NCBI GenBank assembly: GCA_018903185.1
Contig: JAHIQV010000176.1
Span: 1-6,800, forward strand
Length of the DNA stretch: 6,800 nucleotides
Direction: 5' to 3'
From: Gammaproteobacteria bacterium
GTDB taxonomy: Bacteria; Pseudomonadota; Gammaproteobacteria; Burkholderiales; Burkholderiaceae_C
The notes under the pieces were generated by a model. That model searched no databases. It saw nothing but the letters and a program-made list of their open reading frames with translations, and had not been told where the DNA came from. This document shows positions 1 to 6,317 of the stretch, in pieces. Position 1 is the first letter of the stretch. Each line of letters opens with the position of its first letter. Both the position numbers and the translations under genes were made by a program.

Positions 1-960
1 CCGGGCTGGCTGGCGGGCATTCCCGGACGCACCTTTGCTGCGATCCAGCTCGTGATGGTGGAGGAACCGATCCACCCGCCCGCTGCCGCACTGGCCCAGG
101 CCCGCACCTGGTTCGGGGAACACACGGTGGTGGCCTCGCTCATGGGCAACAACGCGCACTCGCTGGCCGTGACCGACTTCTGGCTGCGACCCTGTGGCTT
201 CGAGCGCATGCTCGCGGTCTGTCCGCCCGGCACCTCGGAAACCCGCGCCGGGCGCATCGCCGCACGCCTGTTCGAGCTGGAGACCTACCGCCTGATGGCG
301 CTGCGTGCGCTGCCCGTGGTCAAGGACCTGGCGCCGCTTCTGGCCCGTTCCGAGCGGCAACTGGCCGACATCACCGCGCAGCTGGAGAACAAGGGCGCCT
401 CGGACCAGGCGCTGCTCGACACCCTGGTCTCGCTGGCCGGTGGCGTGGAGCGCGCCACGGCCGAAAACGTCTACCGTTTCGCCGCCACGCGCGCCTACGA
501 CACGCTGGTCACGCAGCGCACCAATGAACTGCGCGAGCAGCCGATCCCGGGCACCCAGATGCTGGGTGAATTCATGCAGCGCCGGCTCTCGCCCGCCATG
601 GCCACGGTGGCCGCCACGGCGCAGCGCCTGGCCTCACTGTCTGAACGCATCACGCGCACCAGCGCGCTGCTGCGCACGCGGGTGGACATCGCCACCGAAG
701 AGCAAAACCAGCAACTGCTGGCCAAGCTCACCAAAGGGCAGGAAATGCAGCTGCGCCTGCAAAGCACGGTGGAAGGCCTGTCGATCGCGGCGATCTCGTA
801 TTACGTGATCAGCCTCCTGCTCTACCTGGGCAAGGCCGGCAAGGCCGCCGGCCTGCCGATCAACCCCGAGATGGCCGCCGGGGCCTTGATCCCGCTGGTG
901 CTGTGGGCGGTTTGGCGCACCACGAAACGCATCCACGACAAGCTGCACGCTGACCATTGA
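1..960 (+). CDS. DUF3422 family membrane-anchored protein (3' part, start lies before the window)
   Basis: The reading frame is open from base 1 and ends at TGA 958-960, giving 319 visible residues. The N-terminal part is missing, because full family members are longer (about 420 residues from memory). The first visible residues, PGWLAGIPGRTFAAIQLVMV, continue in frame into the first internal ATG at 52, so that ATG is not the start. Recognition rests on the DUF3422 pattern: a charged, largely helical body, a probable coiled coil around residues 220-258 (SALLRTRVDIATEEQNQQLL and onward), then two hydrophobic helices near residues 260-280 (SIAAISYYVISLLLYLGKAG) and 291-305 (MAAGALIPLVLWAVW), and a basic tail. 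This suggests a soluble domain fixed to the inner membrane by a C-terminal hairpin. The biochemical function of the family is unknown to me. The gene converges on the DUF4395 gene, 25 bases from its stop codon, and shares a terminator-like hairpin with it. Confidence 0.88.
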   Translation, partial: PGWLAGIPGRTFAAIQLVMVEEPIHPPAAALAQARTWFGEHTVVASLMGNNAHSLAVTDFWLRPCGFERMLAVCPPGTSETRAGRIAARLFELETYRLMALRALPVVKDLAPLLARSERQLADITAQLENKGASDQALLDTLVSLAGGVERATAENVYRFAATRAYDTLVTQRTNELREQPIPGTQMLGEFMQRRLSPAMATVAATAQRLASLSERITRTSALLRTRVDIATEEQNQQLLAKLTKGQEMQLRLQSTVEGLSIAAISYYVISLLLYLGKAGKAAGLPINPEMAAGALIPLVLWAVWRTTKRIHDKLHADH

Positions 961-988
961 CACCCCCTGTGCCGGCGAGGGGGTGTCA
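958..988. terminator. Shared bidirectional terminator-like hairpin between convergent genes
   Basis: TGACACCCCC (958-967) and GGGGGTGTCA (979-988) form a perfect 10-bp stem around an 11-base loop. The left end of the stem is the TGA stop of the DUF3422 gene. The right end, read on the minus strand, is the TGA stop of the DUF4395 gene. The stem is GC-rich and symmetric, so it can fold in either transcript. Neither side is followed by a clear U-tract. It may therefore be a weak intrinsic terminator, a 3'-end stabiliser or a barrier to convergent transcription. Confidence 0.62.
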
Positions 989-1753
989 GCTGCATCCGTT
1001 GTGCAGCTTCCACTTCTCTTCATGACCGATCGCCCTGGCGAAGGCCGGCACCTGGCAGCGTTCGGCGTCGGCCGCGCTGGCTTCGCCGGGTGTGGGCTTC
1101 AGGCCCATGTCCTCCAGCGTGGCCATGTCGTCAAAGCCGCCCAGCGGACCGGTTTCGTCCACCCAGGCCTTGGCCAGGGTGAGGGTGCCCACGAACAGCA
1201 CCAGCACGGCCACCTGCGGCAGCGAGATGCCCCAGCCTTGGCGCCGGGCCGGCACCTCGCACACCCCACCGGGGCACAGCTGCGCCTGTTCCTTGTTGAA
1301 CAGGTTGTAGAGCTTGCAGCCCAGGCAGATGCCGAACGCGGTCTCGAAGAACATCAGCGTCAGGCAGCTCGCGCAGACCAGCATGTTCACCGGGCCCATG
1401 AAGCGGTTGAGCACCATCAGGTAGAGCATGGCCAGGCCCAGCAGCAGGCCCAGGCCCCAGGCAAAGCGCTTTTGCGGCGCGCCCACCCAGTCGGGCGTCT
1501 GCTTGCGCACGATCCAGCCTCCCAAGATCATGCTCGGCGCCCAGCGCGGGTTGAGCATGCGCAGCGTCATGTCGATCAGGAACACGATCACGAACAGGCG
1601 CGTGGGCTGGTAGTTGGCCGTCAGCAGCGCGTTCATGAACGACACCACCGCCGGGAAAAACAGCAGGCCGGCGGCGGCGCGCACGGTGCGCTCGTTGACC
1701 ACGCGCACCGGGTAACCCTCGACGGTCTCGCCGAACTGGAAAAGCTTATTCAT
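986..1753 (-). CDS. DUF4395 domain-containing cysteine-rich membrane protein
   Basis: This is a 255-residue protein read from ATG 1753-1751. That start is preferred over the in-frame ATG at 1816 because a GGAG ribosome binding site lies 6 bases before it, while the extra 21 residues are polar and would span the palindrome. The DUF4395 domain covers about residues 10-150: hydrophobic segments near 27-47, 52-66, 97-116 and 120-140, with NPRWAPSMILGGW at 68-80. Cysteines are paired: C127/C130 (CASC), C143/C146 (CLGC) and C160/C165 (CPGGVC), with C233 and C254 near the end. A further membrane segment lies at about 177-196. From memory most DUF4395 proteins are shorter (about 130-150 residues), so this one has a C-terminal extension with its own cysteines. 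No function is established. The cysteine pairs suggest thiol redox, persulfide or metal handling, and the regulator upstream on the same strand gives a sulfur context. Both points are inference. It lies 135 bases downstream of fisR and probably has its own promoter. Confidence 0.82.
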   Translation of the reverse strand: MNKLFQFGETVEGYPVRVVNERTVRAAAGLLFFPAVVSFMNALLTANYQPTRLFVIVFLIDMTLRMLNPRWAPSMILGGWIVRKQTPDWVGAPQKRFAWGLGLLLGLAMLYLMVLNRFMGPVNMLVCASCLTLMFFETAFGICLGCKLYNLFNKEQAQLCPGGVCEVPARRQGWGISLPQVAVLVLFVGTLTLAKAWVDETGPLGGFDDMATLEDMGLKPTPGEASAADAERCQVPAFARAIGHEEKWKLHNGCS

Positions 1754-1760
1754 AGATATC

Positions 1761-1774
1761 TCCGAATATTCGGA
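1761..1774. promoter_or_regulatory. Perfect 14-bp palindrome before the DUF4395 gene (candidate operator)
   Basis: TCCGAATATTCGGA is perfectly self-complementary and AT-centred within GC-rich DNA. It starts 8 bases upstream of ATG 1753, and its gene-proximal GGA forms part of the GGAG ribosome binding site. On the minus strand a -10-like TATAAC (1787-1782) sits just upstream, which would place the palindrome at or just after the transcription start. No convincing -35 is visible. The position suits a dimeric repressor that blocks the promoter and ribosome site. ArsR-type thiol or sulfide repressors bind AT-rich dyads, but the identity of the binder is a guess. An RNA hairpin is less likely because a perfect palindrome leaves no loop without opening the centre. 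Confidence 0.5.
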
Positions 1775-1888
1775 TGATGATGTTATATGGGTCTGAGTCC
1801 GTTGTCGTGGGGACATTCCCGCAACGCGTTCGATCCTCTGCCCAGCGGTTGAGCGTGGCCCGGGCCTGCGCGAAAGGCGCCCAGACTC

Positions 1889-3232
1889 TCAGGTCAGCGC
1901 TTTGAGTTTTCTGTAAAGCGAGCGCTCACTGATGCCAAGACGCTCGGCCAGTTCGGATCGGCTGCCGGTGTGGCGCTCCACCATCTCGCGCAGGGCGGCG
2001 CGTTCCAGCGCCTTGAGGTCGGCGGGTCGCTCGTCTGGCGCTCCGCCCGGGCCGTCGGTGATCGGTCGCAGGCCGGTCGGCGCTGCCGGGCGAAGCGCCG
2101 GACGGCGCCCGGTGGCGATCGCGTCGCGCACGTGCTCGGCCTCGATGCGTTCGCCGTCGCAGAGCAGGGCGGTGCGCTCCAGCAGATTGCGCAGCTCGCG
2201 CACGTTGCCGGGGTAGTCCTGCGCCTCCAGCACGGCGAGTGCGGCCGGGCTGAGCTGCAGGCGGCGGGGAGCGGCCACGCGTTGCAGCAGGGCGGGCGCG
2301 AGCAGCGCCACGTCGCCGCTGCGCTCGCGCAGCGAGGGCAGCTGGATCGGAAAGGTGCACAGGCGGTAATACAGGTCTTCGCGGAAGCGGCCATCGGCCA
2401 CCAGGCGCTCCAGGTCACGGTGCGTGGCGGAAACCACGCGGATGTCGGCGTGGCGCAGTTCGGTGCTGCCGACGCGGCGGTAGGTGCCGGTTTCCAGCAG
2501 GCGCAGCAGCTTGACCTGCATGGGCAGCGGGATATCGCCCACCTCGTCGAGGAACAGCGTGCCGCCGCTGGCCGCCTCGACCAGACCGCCCTTGGCCGTG
2601 CTCGCCCCGGTGAATGCGCCGCGTTCGTGGCCGAAGAGTTCGGACTCGAACAGGTTCTCCGGCAGGCTGGAGCAGTCCACCGCCACCAGCGGCTTGCCCG
2701 CGCGCGGGCTGGCCTCGTGCACGGCGCGCGCCACCAGCTCCTTGCCGGTGCCTGACTCACCGAGCAGCAGCACGGTGGCCCGCGAAGGCGCCACGCGCGC
2801 CACCAGCGAGAGCATGCGCTGGAAGGCTTCGGAGCGGCCGATCATGCCCTGCGCCGCGGGTTGGCTCTGGGCCACACGCAGCGGCTCCATCTTCTCGACG
2901 TAAAACGCGGGTTCGCCGTCCGGGCCGGGCAGGGGCGAGAGCTCGATGTTCACGTACTCCTCGCCCTGGGCTGTGTGGTGCAGGTGCAGCACACGCTCGC
3001 GCTGGCCCGAGACGCGCGACTGCGCCAGCGGACAGGACTCGCCCGCTTGGTCGCAGGGCACGGCAAAGTGGTGCGAGACCTCGTAACAACAGCGCCCGAC
3101 CACGCTGCGGTCCGGGCTGTACTGGCGTCGGTAGGCCGCGTTGGCCGCCAGGATGCGGTACTGCGCGTCGAACAGGATGTGCGGCTCGGGCAGGCCTTCG
3201 AGAAAGGCGGTGAGTTCGGGCAGGGGTTTCAA
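1889..3232 (-). CDS. fisR: FisR-like sigma-54-dependent regulator with cysteine PAS-type sensor domain
   Basis: This is a 447-residue bacterial enhancer-binding protein read from a TTG start (3232-3230), 5 bases after GGGAG. An upstream ATG at 3397 would add 55 low-complexity residues and cover the divergent promoter, so I reject it. Residues 5-115 form a PAS-like sensor with [20 protein letters not shown], then [12 protein letters not shown] and GESCPL, giving C49, C60 and C67 plus C48. The spacing C-x10-C-x6-C matches C53/C64/C71 of FisR from Cupriavidus pinatubonensis, which I recall as the residues that react with sulfane sulfur. The AAA+ domain runs from about 130 to 370: Walker A GESGTGKE 158-165, the sigma-54 contact loop GAFTGA 205-210, Walker B GTLFLDE 224-230, and DYPGNVREL 339-347. 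A Fis-type helix-turn-helix occupies about 410-445 ([20 protein letters not shown]). The intact GAFTGA loop means it should activate sigma-54 RNA polymerase. It is divergent from cydPAB, its most likely target. FisR is known to control sulfide oxidation genes (sqr, pdo), but none is in view. Another PAS-type activator with a different ligand remains possible. Confidence 0.85.
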   Translation of the reverse strand: MKPLPELTAFLEGLPEPHILFDAQYRILAANAAYRRQYSPDRSVVGRCCYEVSHHFAVPCDQAGESCPLAQSRVSGQRERVLHLHHTAQGEEYVNIELSPLPGPDGEPAFYVEKMEPLRVAQSQPAAQGMIGRSEAFQRMLSLVARVAPSRATVLLLGESGTGKELVARAVHEASPRAGKPLVAVDCSSLPENLFESELFGHERGAFTGASTAKGGLVEAASGGTLFLDEVGDIPLPMQVKLLRLLETGTYRRVGSTELRHADIRVVSATHRDLERLVADGRFREDLYYRLCTFPIQLPSLRERSGDVALLAPALLQRVAAPRRLQLSPAALAVLEAQDYPGNVRELRNLLERTALLCDGERIEAEHVRDAIATGRRPALRPAAPTGLRPITDGPGGAPDERPADLKALERAALREMVERHTGSRSELAERLGISERSLYRKLKALT

Positions 3233-3257
3233 GCGGGCTCCCGGGTGGCGGCGAATG

Positions 3258-3283
3258 CTGCCATTGTCTGCCAATACTGGCAG
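3258..3283. promoter_or_regulatory. Three-half-site cluster, candidate upstream activating sequence for the FisR-like protein
   Basis: Two direct CTGCCA copies (3258-3263, 3268-3273) are followed by the inverted copy TGGCAG (3278-3283). Each pair is separated by exactly 4 bases, giving a 10-bp period of about one helical turn. The second and third copies make a dyad with 6-bp arms and a 4-base spacer. The cluster lies 26-51 bases upstream of the fisR TTG start and about 125 bases upstream of the inferred cydP transcription start. That is a normal distance for an enhancer-binding protein and would also allow autoregulation. Assignment to FisR is inference. Confidence 0.5.
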
Positions 3284-3326
3284 TTTCACCAGCGTGCACC
3301 GAAGGCCAACCCTGGCGTGAACAACA

Positions 3327-3339
3327 GAAAGGCTTGATT
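3327..3339 (-). promoter_or_regulatory. IHF-like site between the half-site cluster and the sigma-54 promoter
   Basis: GAA-AGGC-TTGATT matches the complement of the IHF consensus WATCAANNNNTTR with one mismatch (G for Y), and it is flanked by the AT-rich stretch ATTCATAAACACTTT. It lies between the candidate activator sites and the -24/-12 promoter, where IHF usually bends sigma-54 promoter regions. Short consensus matches of this kind also occur by chance, so its position is the main support. Confidence 0.35.
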
Positions 3340-3368
3340 CATAAACACTTTCTGGCGCCGGCCGGGCG

Positions 3369-3384
3369 TGGCACGTTTCTTGGA
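3369..3384 (+). promoter_or_regulatory. Sigma-54 (-24/-12) promoter candidate for cydPAB
   Basis: TGGCACG-TTTC-TTGGA matches 11 of the 12 fixed positions of the sigma-54 consensus TGGCACGNNNNTTGCW. The one miss is the C of the -12 GC, here G. An overlapping alternative at 3381-3396 (TGGAATACATGGTGCA) keeps both the invariant GG and GC at the correct 10-base spacing but has a poorer -24 element. The first would start transcription near 3394, about 16 bases before the cydP ATG. The second would start near 3406, leaving almost no leader. The adjacent gene encodes a GAFTGA-containing sigma-54 activator, which greatly raises the plausibility. No comparably good sigma-70 promoter is evident here. 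Confidence 0.6.
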
Positions 3385-3410
3385 ATACATGGTGCAAACC
3401 CTGTCATTCC

Positions 3411-3593
3411 ATGGACTTTCGAGACCGTCTTTTGCTGCGCAAGCTGGCCGTCGTGCTGGTGATCAAGCTCGTGTTTCTCACGGGGCTGTGGTGGGGTTTT
3501 GTGCGTGAGCAGCGCGTGGCGGTGGACACCGACGCCGCTGCCAGCCAGATGCTGGGCAGCCGCCCGGTGCCGCATGTGTCGACCCAGGAGTGA
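3411..3593 (+). CDS. cydP: CydP, putative small subunit of cytochrome bd oxidase
   Basis: This is a 60-residue single-pass membrane protein: a short charged N-terminus (MDFRDRLLLRK), one hydrophobic helix at about 12-31 (LAVVLVIKLVFLTGLWWGFV), then a polar tail of about 29 residues. The RxLLRKL...VIK..FLTGLWW pattern and its place directly before cydA match the small CydP family, a proposed accessory subunit of bd oxidases in betaproteobacteria. By analogy with other small bd subunits it may stabilise the complex or its hemes, but I know of no direct proof. Its ATG has no strong Shine-Dalgarno sequence. The stop is 4 bases before the cydA start, and its last codons contain the cydA ribosome binding site, so translation of the two is probably coupled. 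Confidence 0.8.
   Translation: MDFRDRLLLRKLAVVLVIKLVFLTGLWWGFVREQRVAVDTDAAASQMLGSRPVPHVSTQE
3586..3590 (+). promoter_or_regulatory. Ribosome binding site fixing the GTG start of cydA
   Basis: AGGAG lies 7 bases before GTG 3598 and sits inside the final codons of cydP. It decides the start, since the open frame extends back to an ATG at 3499 that would add 33 residues without similarity to CydA. Confidence 0.8.
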
Positions 3594-3597
3594 AACC

Positions 3598-5169
3598 GTG
3601 ATCTCTGAGCAGCTTGTTGACCTTTCCCGCCTGCAGTTCGCTGCGACGGCCATGTACCACTTCCTCTTCGTGCCGCTGACGCTGGGCATGGTCTGGCTGC
3701 TGGTGATCATGGAGAGCGTGTACGTGATGACGGGCAACGTCATCTGGAAGGACATGACCCGCTTCTGGGGCAAGCTCTTCGGCATCAACTTCGCGCTCGG
3801 CGTGACCACCGGCATCACGCTGGAATTCCAGTTTGGCACCAACTGGGCCTACTACTCGCACTACGTGGGCGACATCTTCGGGGCGCCGCTGGCCATCGAG
3901 GGGTTGATGGCTTTCTTCCTCGAATCGACCATGATCGGCCTGTTCTTCTTCGGCTGGGACCGGCTCTCCAAGACGCAGCATCTGATGGTCACCATCCTGA
4001 TGGCGGTGGGCACCAATCTGTCGGCGCTGTGGATCCTGATCGCCAACGGCTGGATGCAGAACCCGGTGGGCGCTGAATTCAGCTATGTGACCATGCGCAT
4101 GGAGATGACGGACTTCTGGGCCGTGCTGTTCAATCCGGACGCGCAGGCCAAGTTCGTGCACACCGTCTCGGCCGGTTACGCCACCGGCGCGATGTTCGTG
4201 CTGTCGATTTCCAGCTGGTACCTGCTCAAGGGCCGCGACATCGAGTTTGCCAAGCGCAGCTTCCGCGTGGCGGCGGCCTTTGGCCTGGCCAGCGTGTGCA
4301 GCGTGATCGTGCTGGGCGACGAATCGGGCTACACCGTGGGCGAGGCGCAGCAGACCAAGATGGCCGCGCTCGAAGCCATGTGGGAGACCGAGCCCGCGCC
4401 CGCTGGTCTCAAGCTCATCGCCAGCATCAACGAGGCCGAGCAGAAGAACGACTGGGAGATCGAGATCCCCTGGGTCATGGGCCTGATCGGCACGCGCTCG
4501 GTGAGCCAGCAGATCCCCGGCATCCACGAGATCAAGGCGAAAAACCGCGAACGCATCCAGAGCGGCATCCACGCCGTGACCGCGCTCGAAGCCCTGCGCG
4601 CCAACCGCGAGGACGCGGCCGCCAAGGCCCTGTTCGAACAGCACAAGGCCGACCTCGGCTTCGGCCTGCTGCTCAAGAAATACGTGGTGGATGTGCGCCA
4701 GGCCACGCCCGAGATGATCCAGAAAGCGGTGGACAGCACGGTGCCCAAGGTCACGCCGATGTTCTGGGCCTTCCGCATCATGGTCGGTCTGGGTTTCCTG
4801 ATGCTGGCGCTGTTCGGCATGGCCTTCTGGTGCACGCTCAAGCTCGAATGCGGCAAGCGCCCCTGGCTGCTCAAATGGGCGCTGTGGATGCTGCCCGCGC
4901 CCTGGATCGCCTGTGAGCTCGGCTGGTTCGTTGCCGAATACGGCCGCCAGCCCTGGACCATCTATGGCGTGCTGCCGACACACCTGAGCGTGTCCACCCT
5001 CAGCGTGGGCAGTCTCTACGGTTCGCTCGCCGGCTTCATCGGTTTCTACACCCTGCTGCTGGTCGTCGAGATGGTTTTGATGGTGAAGTTCGCGCGCATC
5101 GGTCCGGGCAGCCTGGGCACCGGTCGCTATGAACGCGAACCCGTCCACCACGCTGTCCAGCACGCCTGA
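3598..5169 (+). CDS. cydA: Cytochrome bd quinol oxidase subunit I (CydA)
   Basis: CydA carries hemes b558, b595 and d and the quinol site of cytochrome bd, an inner-membrane oxidase that passes electrons from quinol to O2. The protein has 523 residues from GTG (MISEQLVDLSRLQFAATAMY), against 522 in E. coli, to which it aligns almost without gaps. Key E. coli residues are all present, shifted by +2: H21 (H19), E101 and E109 (E99, E107), H188 (H186), K254 and E259 of the Q-loop (K252, E257), M395 (M393), E447 (E445), and the GWFVAEYGRQPW signature at 442-453. The loop between DESGY (241-245) and GFGLLLKKY (354-362) is long, so this is the L-type (E. coli-like) Q-loop, not the short cyanide-insensitive CioA type. 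The C-terminal tail (YEREPVHHAVQHA) is short and variable. It is the middle gene of cydP-cydA-cydB. Cytochrome bd is known in E. coli to keep working in the presence of sulfide, which fits control by a sulfur sensor. Confidence 0.97.
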   Translation: MISEQLVDLSRLQFAATAMYHFLFVPLTLGMVWLLVIMESVYVMTGNVIWKDMTRFWGKLFGINFALGVTTGITLEFQFGTNWAYYSHYVGDIFGAPLAIEGLMAFFLESTMIGLFFFGWDRLSKTQHLMVTILMAVGTNLSALWILIANGWMQNPVGAEFSYVTMRMEMTDFWAVLFNPDAQAKFVHTVSAGYATGAMFVLSISSWYLLKGRDIEFAKRSFRVAAAFGLASVCSVIVLGDESGYTVGEAQQTKMAALEAMWETEPAPAGLKLIASINEAEQKNDWEIEIPWVMGLIGTRSVSQQIPGIHEIKAKNRERIQSGIHAVTALEALRANREDAAAKALFEQHKADLGFGLLLKKYVVDVRQATPEMIQKAVDSTVPKVTPMFWAFRIMVGLGFLMLALFGMAFWCTLKLECGKRPWLLKWALWMLPAPWIACELGWFVAEYGRQPWTIYGVLPTHLSVSTLSVGSLYGSLAGFIGFYTLLLVVEMVLMVKFARIGPGSLGTGRYEREPVHHAVQHA

Positions 5170-5174
5170 AGGAG
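5169..5174 (+). promoter_or_regulatory. Ribosome binding site of cydB overlapping the cydA stop
   Basis: AAGGAG starts at the last base of the cydA TGA and lies 6 bases before ATG 5181. The strong site and the 11-base gap indicate co-transcription and tightly matched expression of the two subunits. Confidence 0.75.
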
Positions 5175-5180
5175 CACCCC

Positions 5181-6317
5181 ATGTTCGACTATGAAACCCT
5201 CAAGATCGTCTGGTGGCTGCTCGTCGGCGTGCTGCTGGTGGGCTTTGCCATCATGGACGGCCACGACATGGGCGTGGGCACCTTGCTGCCTTTCGTCGGC
5301 CGCAGCGACATCGAGCGCCGGGTCGTCATCAACACCGTCGGCCCCCACTGGGACGGCAACCAGGTCTGGTTCATCACCGGTGGCGGCGCCATCTTCGCGG
5401 CCTGGCCGCTGGTCTACGCCACCGCCTTCAGCGGCTTCTACTGGGCCATGCTCGCGGTGCTGTGGGCGCTGTTCTTCCGCCCGGTGGGCTTCGACTACCG
5501 CAGCAAGATCCACAACGCCACCTGGCGCAGCACCTGGGACTGGGGCCTTTTCATCGGTGGTTTCATCCCGCCGGTGATCTTCGGTGTGGCCTTTGGCAAC
5601 CTGCTGCAGGGCGTGCCGTTCCAGTTCGACGCTTTCCTGATTTCCACCTACACCGGCACGTTCTGGCAGCTGCTCAACCCGTTCGCCCTGCTGGCCGGCG
5701 TGGTCAGCAGCGCCATGATCACGCTGCAGGGAGCCACCTACCTGGCGCACCGCACCGAAGGCGTGGTGCAGGCGCGCACCATCACAGCCGGCACCGGCGC
5801 CGCGCTGCTCATGGTGCTGGGTTTCATCGGCGCCGGTGTCTGGCTGCAAGGCATCGACGGTTTTCGCATCAGCTCCGTGATCGACCCCGCGGCCCTGCCC
5901 AACCCCCTGGGCAAGTCCGTGGTGCGCGAGGCCGGCGCCTGGATGGCGAACTACGCCGCGCAACCGCTGCTGTGGCTGCTGCCCGCCATCGGCGTGCTCG
6001 GCGCGCTGGCCGCCGCCGCGCTCATGCGTCTGGGTCACACCCTCACGGCCTTCGTCGCCTCTTCGCTCGCCACCACCGGCGTGATCGGCACCGCCGGGGC
6101 CAGCATGTTCCCTTTCATCATGCCGTCGAGCACCCTGCCCGCGGCCAGCCTCACGGTGTGGGACAGCGTCTCCAGCCACCTCACGCTGGCCATCATGTTC
6201 TGGGCCACGGTGCTCTTCATGCCGCTCATCGTGGTCTACACGTCCTGGGCTTACCGCGTCATGCGCGGCAAGGTCACGGCCGCGTACATCAGGGAAAACG
6301 AGCACGGTGCTTATTGA
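5181..6317 (+). CDS. cydB: Cytochrome bd quinol oxidase subunit II (CydB)
   Basis: This 378-residue polytopic membrane protein (E. coli CydB has 379) pairs with CydA and provides a proton path to the heme site. Diagnostic stretches are WWLLVGVLLVGFAIMDGHDMGVG near the N-terminus, PHWDGNQVWFITGGGAIFAAWP with D58 of the proton channel at the same number as in E. coli, GFYWAMLAVLWALFFRPVGF, GVAFGNLLQGVPF, VVREAGAW, and MFPFIMPSSTLPAASLTVWD. The C-terminal tail is basic (VMRGKVTAAYIRENEHGAY). The ATG is supported by AAGGAG. No terminator-like hairpin is visible after the stop, so transcription may continue toward the octaheme cytochrome gene. Confidence 0.97.
   Translation: MFDYETLKIVWWLLVGVLLVGFAIMDGHDMGVGTLLPFVGRSDIERRVVINTVGPHWDGNQVWFITGGGAIFAAWPLVYATAFSGFYWAMLAVLWALFFRPVGFDYRSKIHNATWRSTWDWGLFIGGFIPPVIFGVAFGNLLQGVPFQFDAFLISTYTGTFWQLLNPFALLAGVVSSAMITLQGATYLAHRTEGVVQARTITAGTGAALLMVLGFIGAGVWLQGIDGFRISSVIDPAALPNPLGKSVVREAGAWMANYAAQPLLWLLPAIGVLGALAAAALMRLGHTLTAFVASSLATTGVIGTAGASMFPFIMPSSTLPAASLTVWDSVSSHLTLAIMFWATVLFMPLIVVYTSWAYRVMRGKVTAAYIRENEHGAY

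Noticed and set aside
983..1777. Plus-strand open frame opposite the DUF4395 gene
   Set aside because: It is a His/Gln/Ala-rich shadow product. The minus-strand frame has proper membrane segments, cysteine pairs and a ribosome site.
1857..1866. GGCCCGGGCC palindrome between fisR and the DUF4395 gene
   Set aside because: A 10-bp all-GC palindrome is expected by chance at this base composition, and it has no link to a promoter or U-tract.
1775..1888. Sigma-54 promoter upstream of the DUF4395 gene
   Set aside because: No GG-N10-GC arrangement with a reasonable -24/-12 context was found. Only a weak sigma-70-like -10 is visible.
1970..2755. Plus-strand open frame opposite the sigma-54 regulator
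   Set aside because: It has no domain signature or ribosome site, while the minus strand carries all AAA+ motifs in order.
3265..3283. Possible sigma-54 promoter for fisR on the minus strand (TTGGCAGACAATGGCAGC)
   Set aside because: The spacing between GG and GC is one base short of the required 10, and the sequence is better explained by the CTGCCA/TGGCAG repeats.
3233..3397. N-terminal extension of the FisR-like protein to the ATG at 3397
   Set aside because: The extra 55 residues lack domain character and would overlap the sigma-54 promoter and half-site cluster. TTG 3232 has GGGAG at 5 bases and gives cysteine numbers close to those of FisR.
3478..5163. Long minus-strand open frame (561 codons) opposite cydA
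   Set aside because: Its product is rich in His, Gln, Glu and Arg with no recognisable domain. It is the mirror of a strongly GC-biased real gene, and cydA on the other strand is certain.
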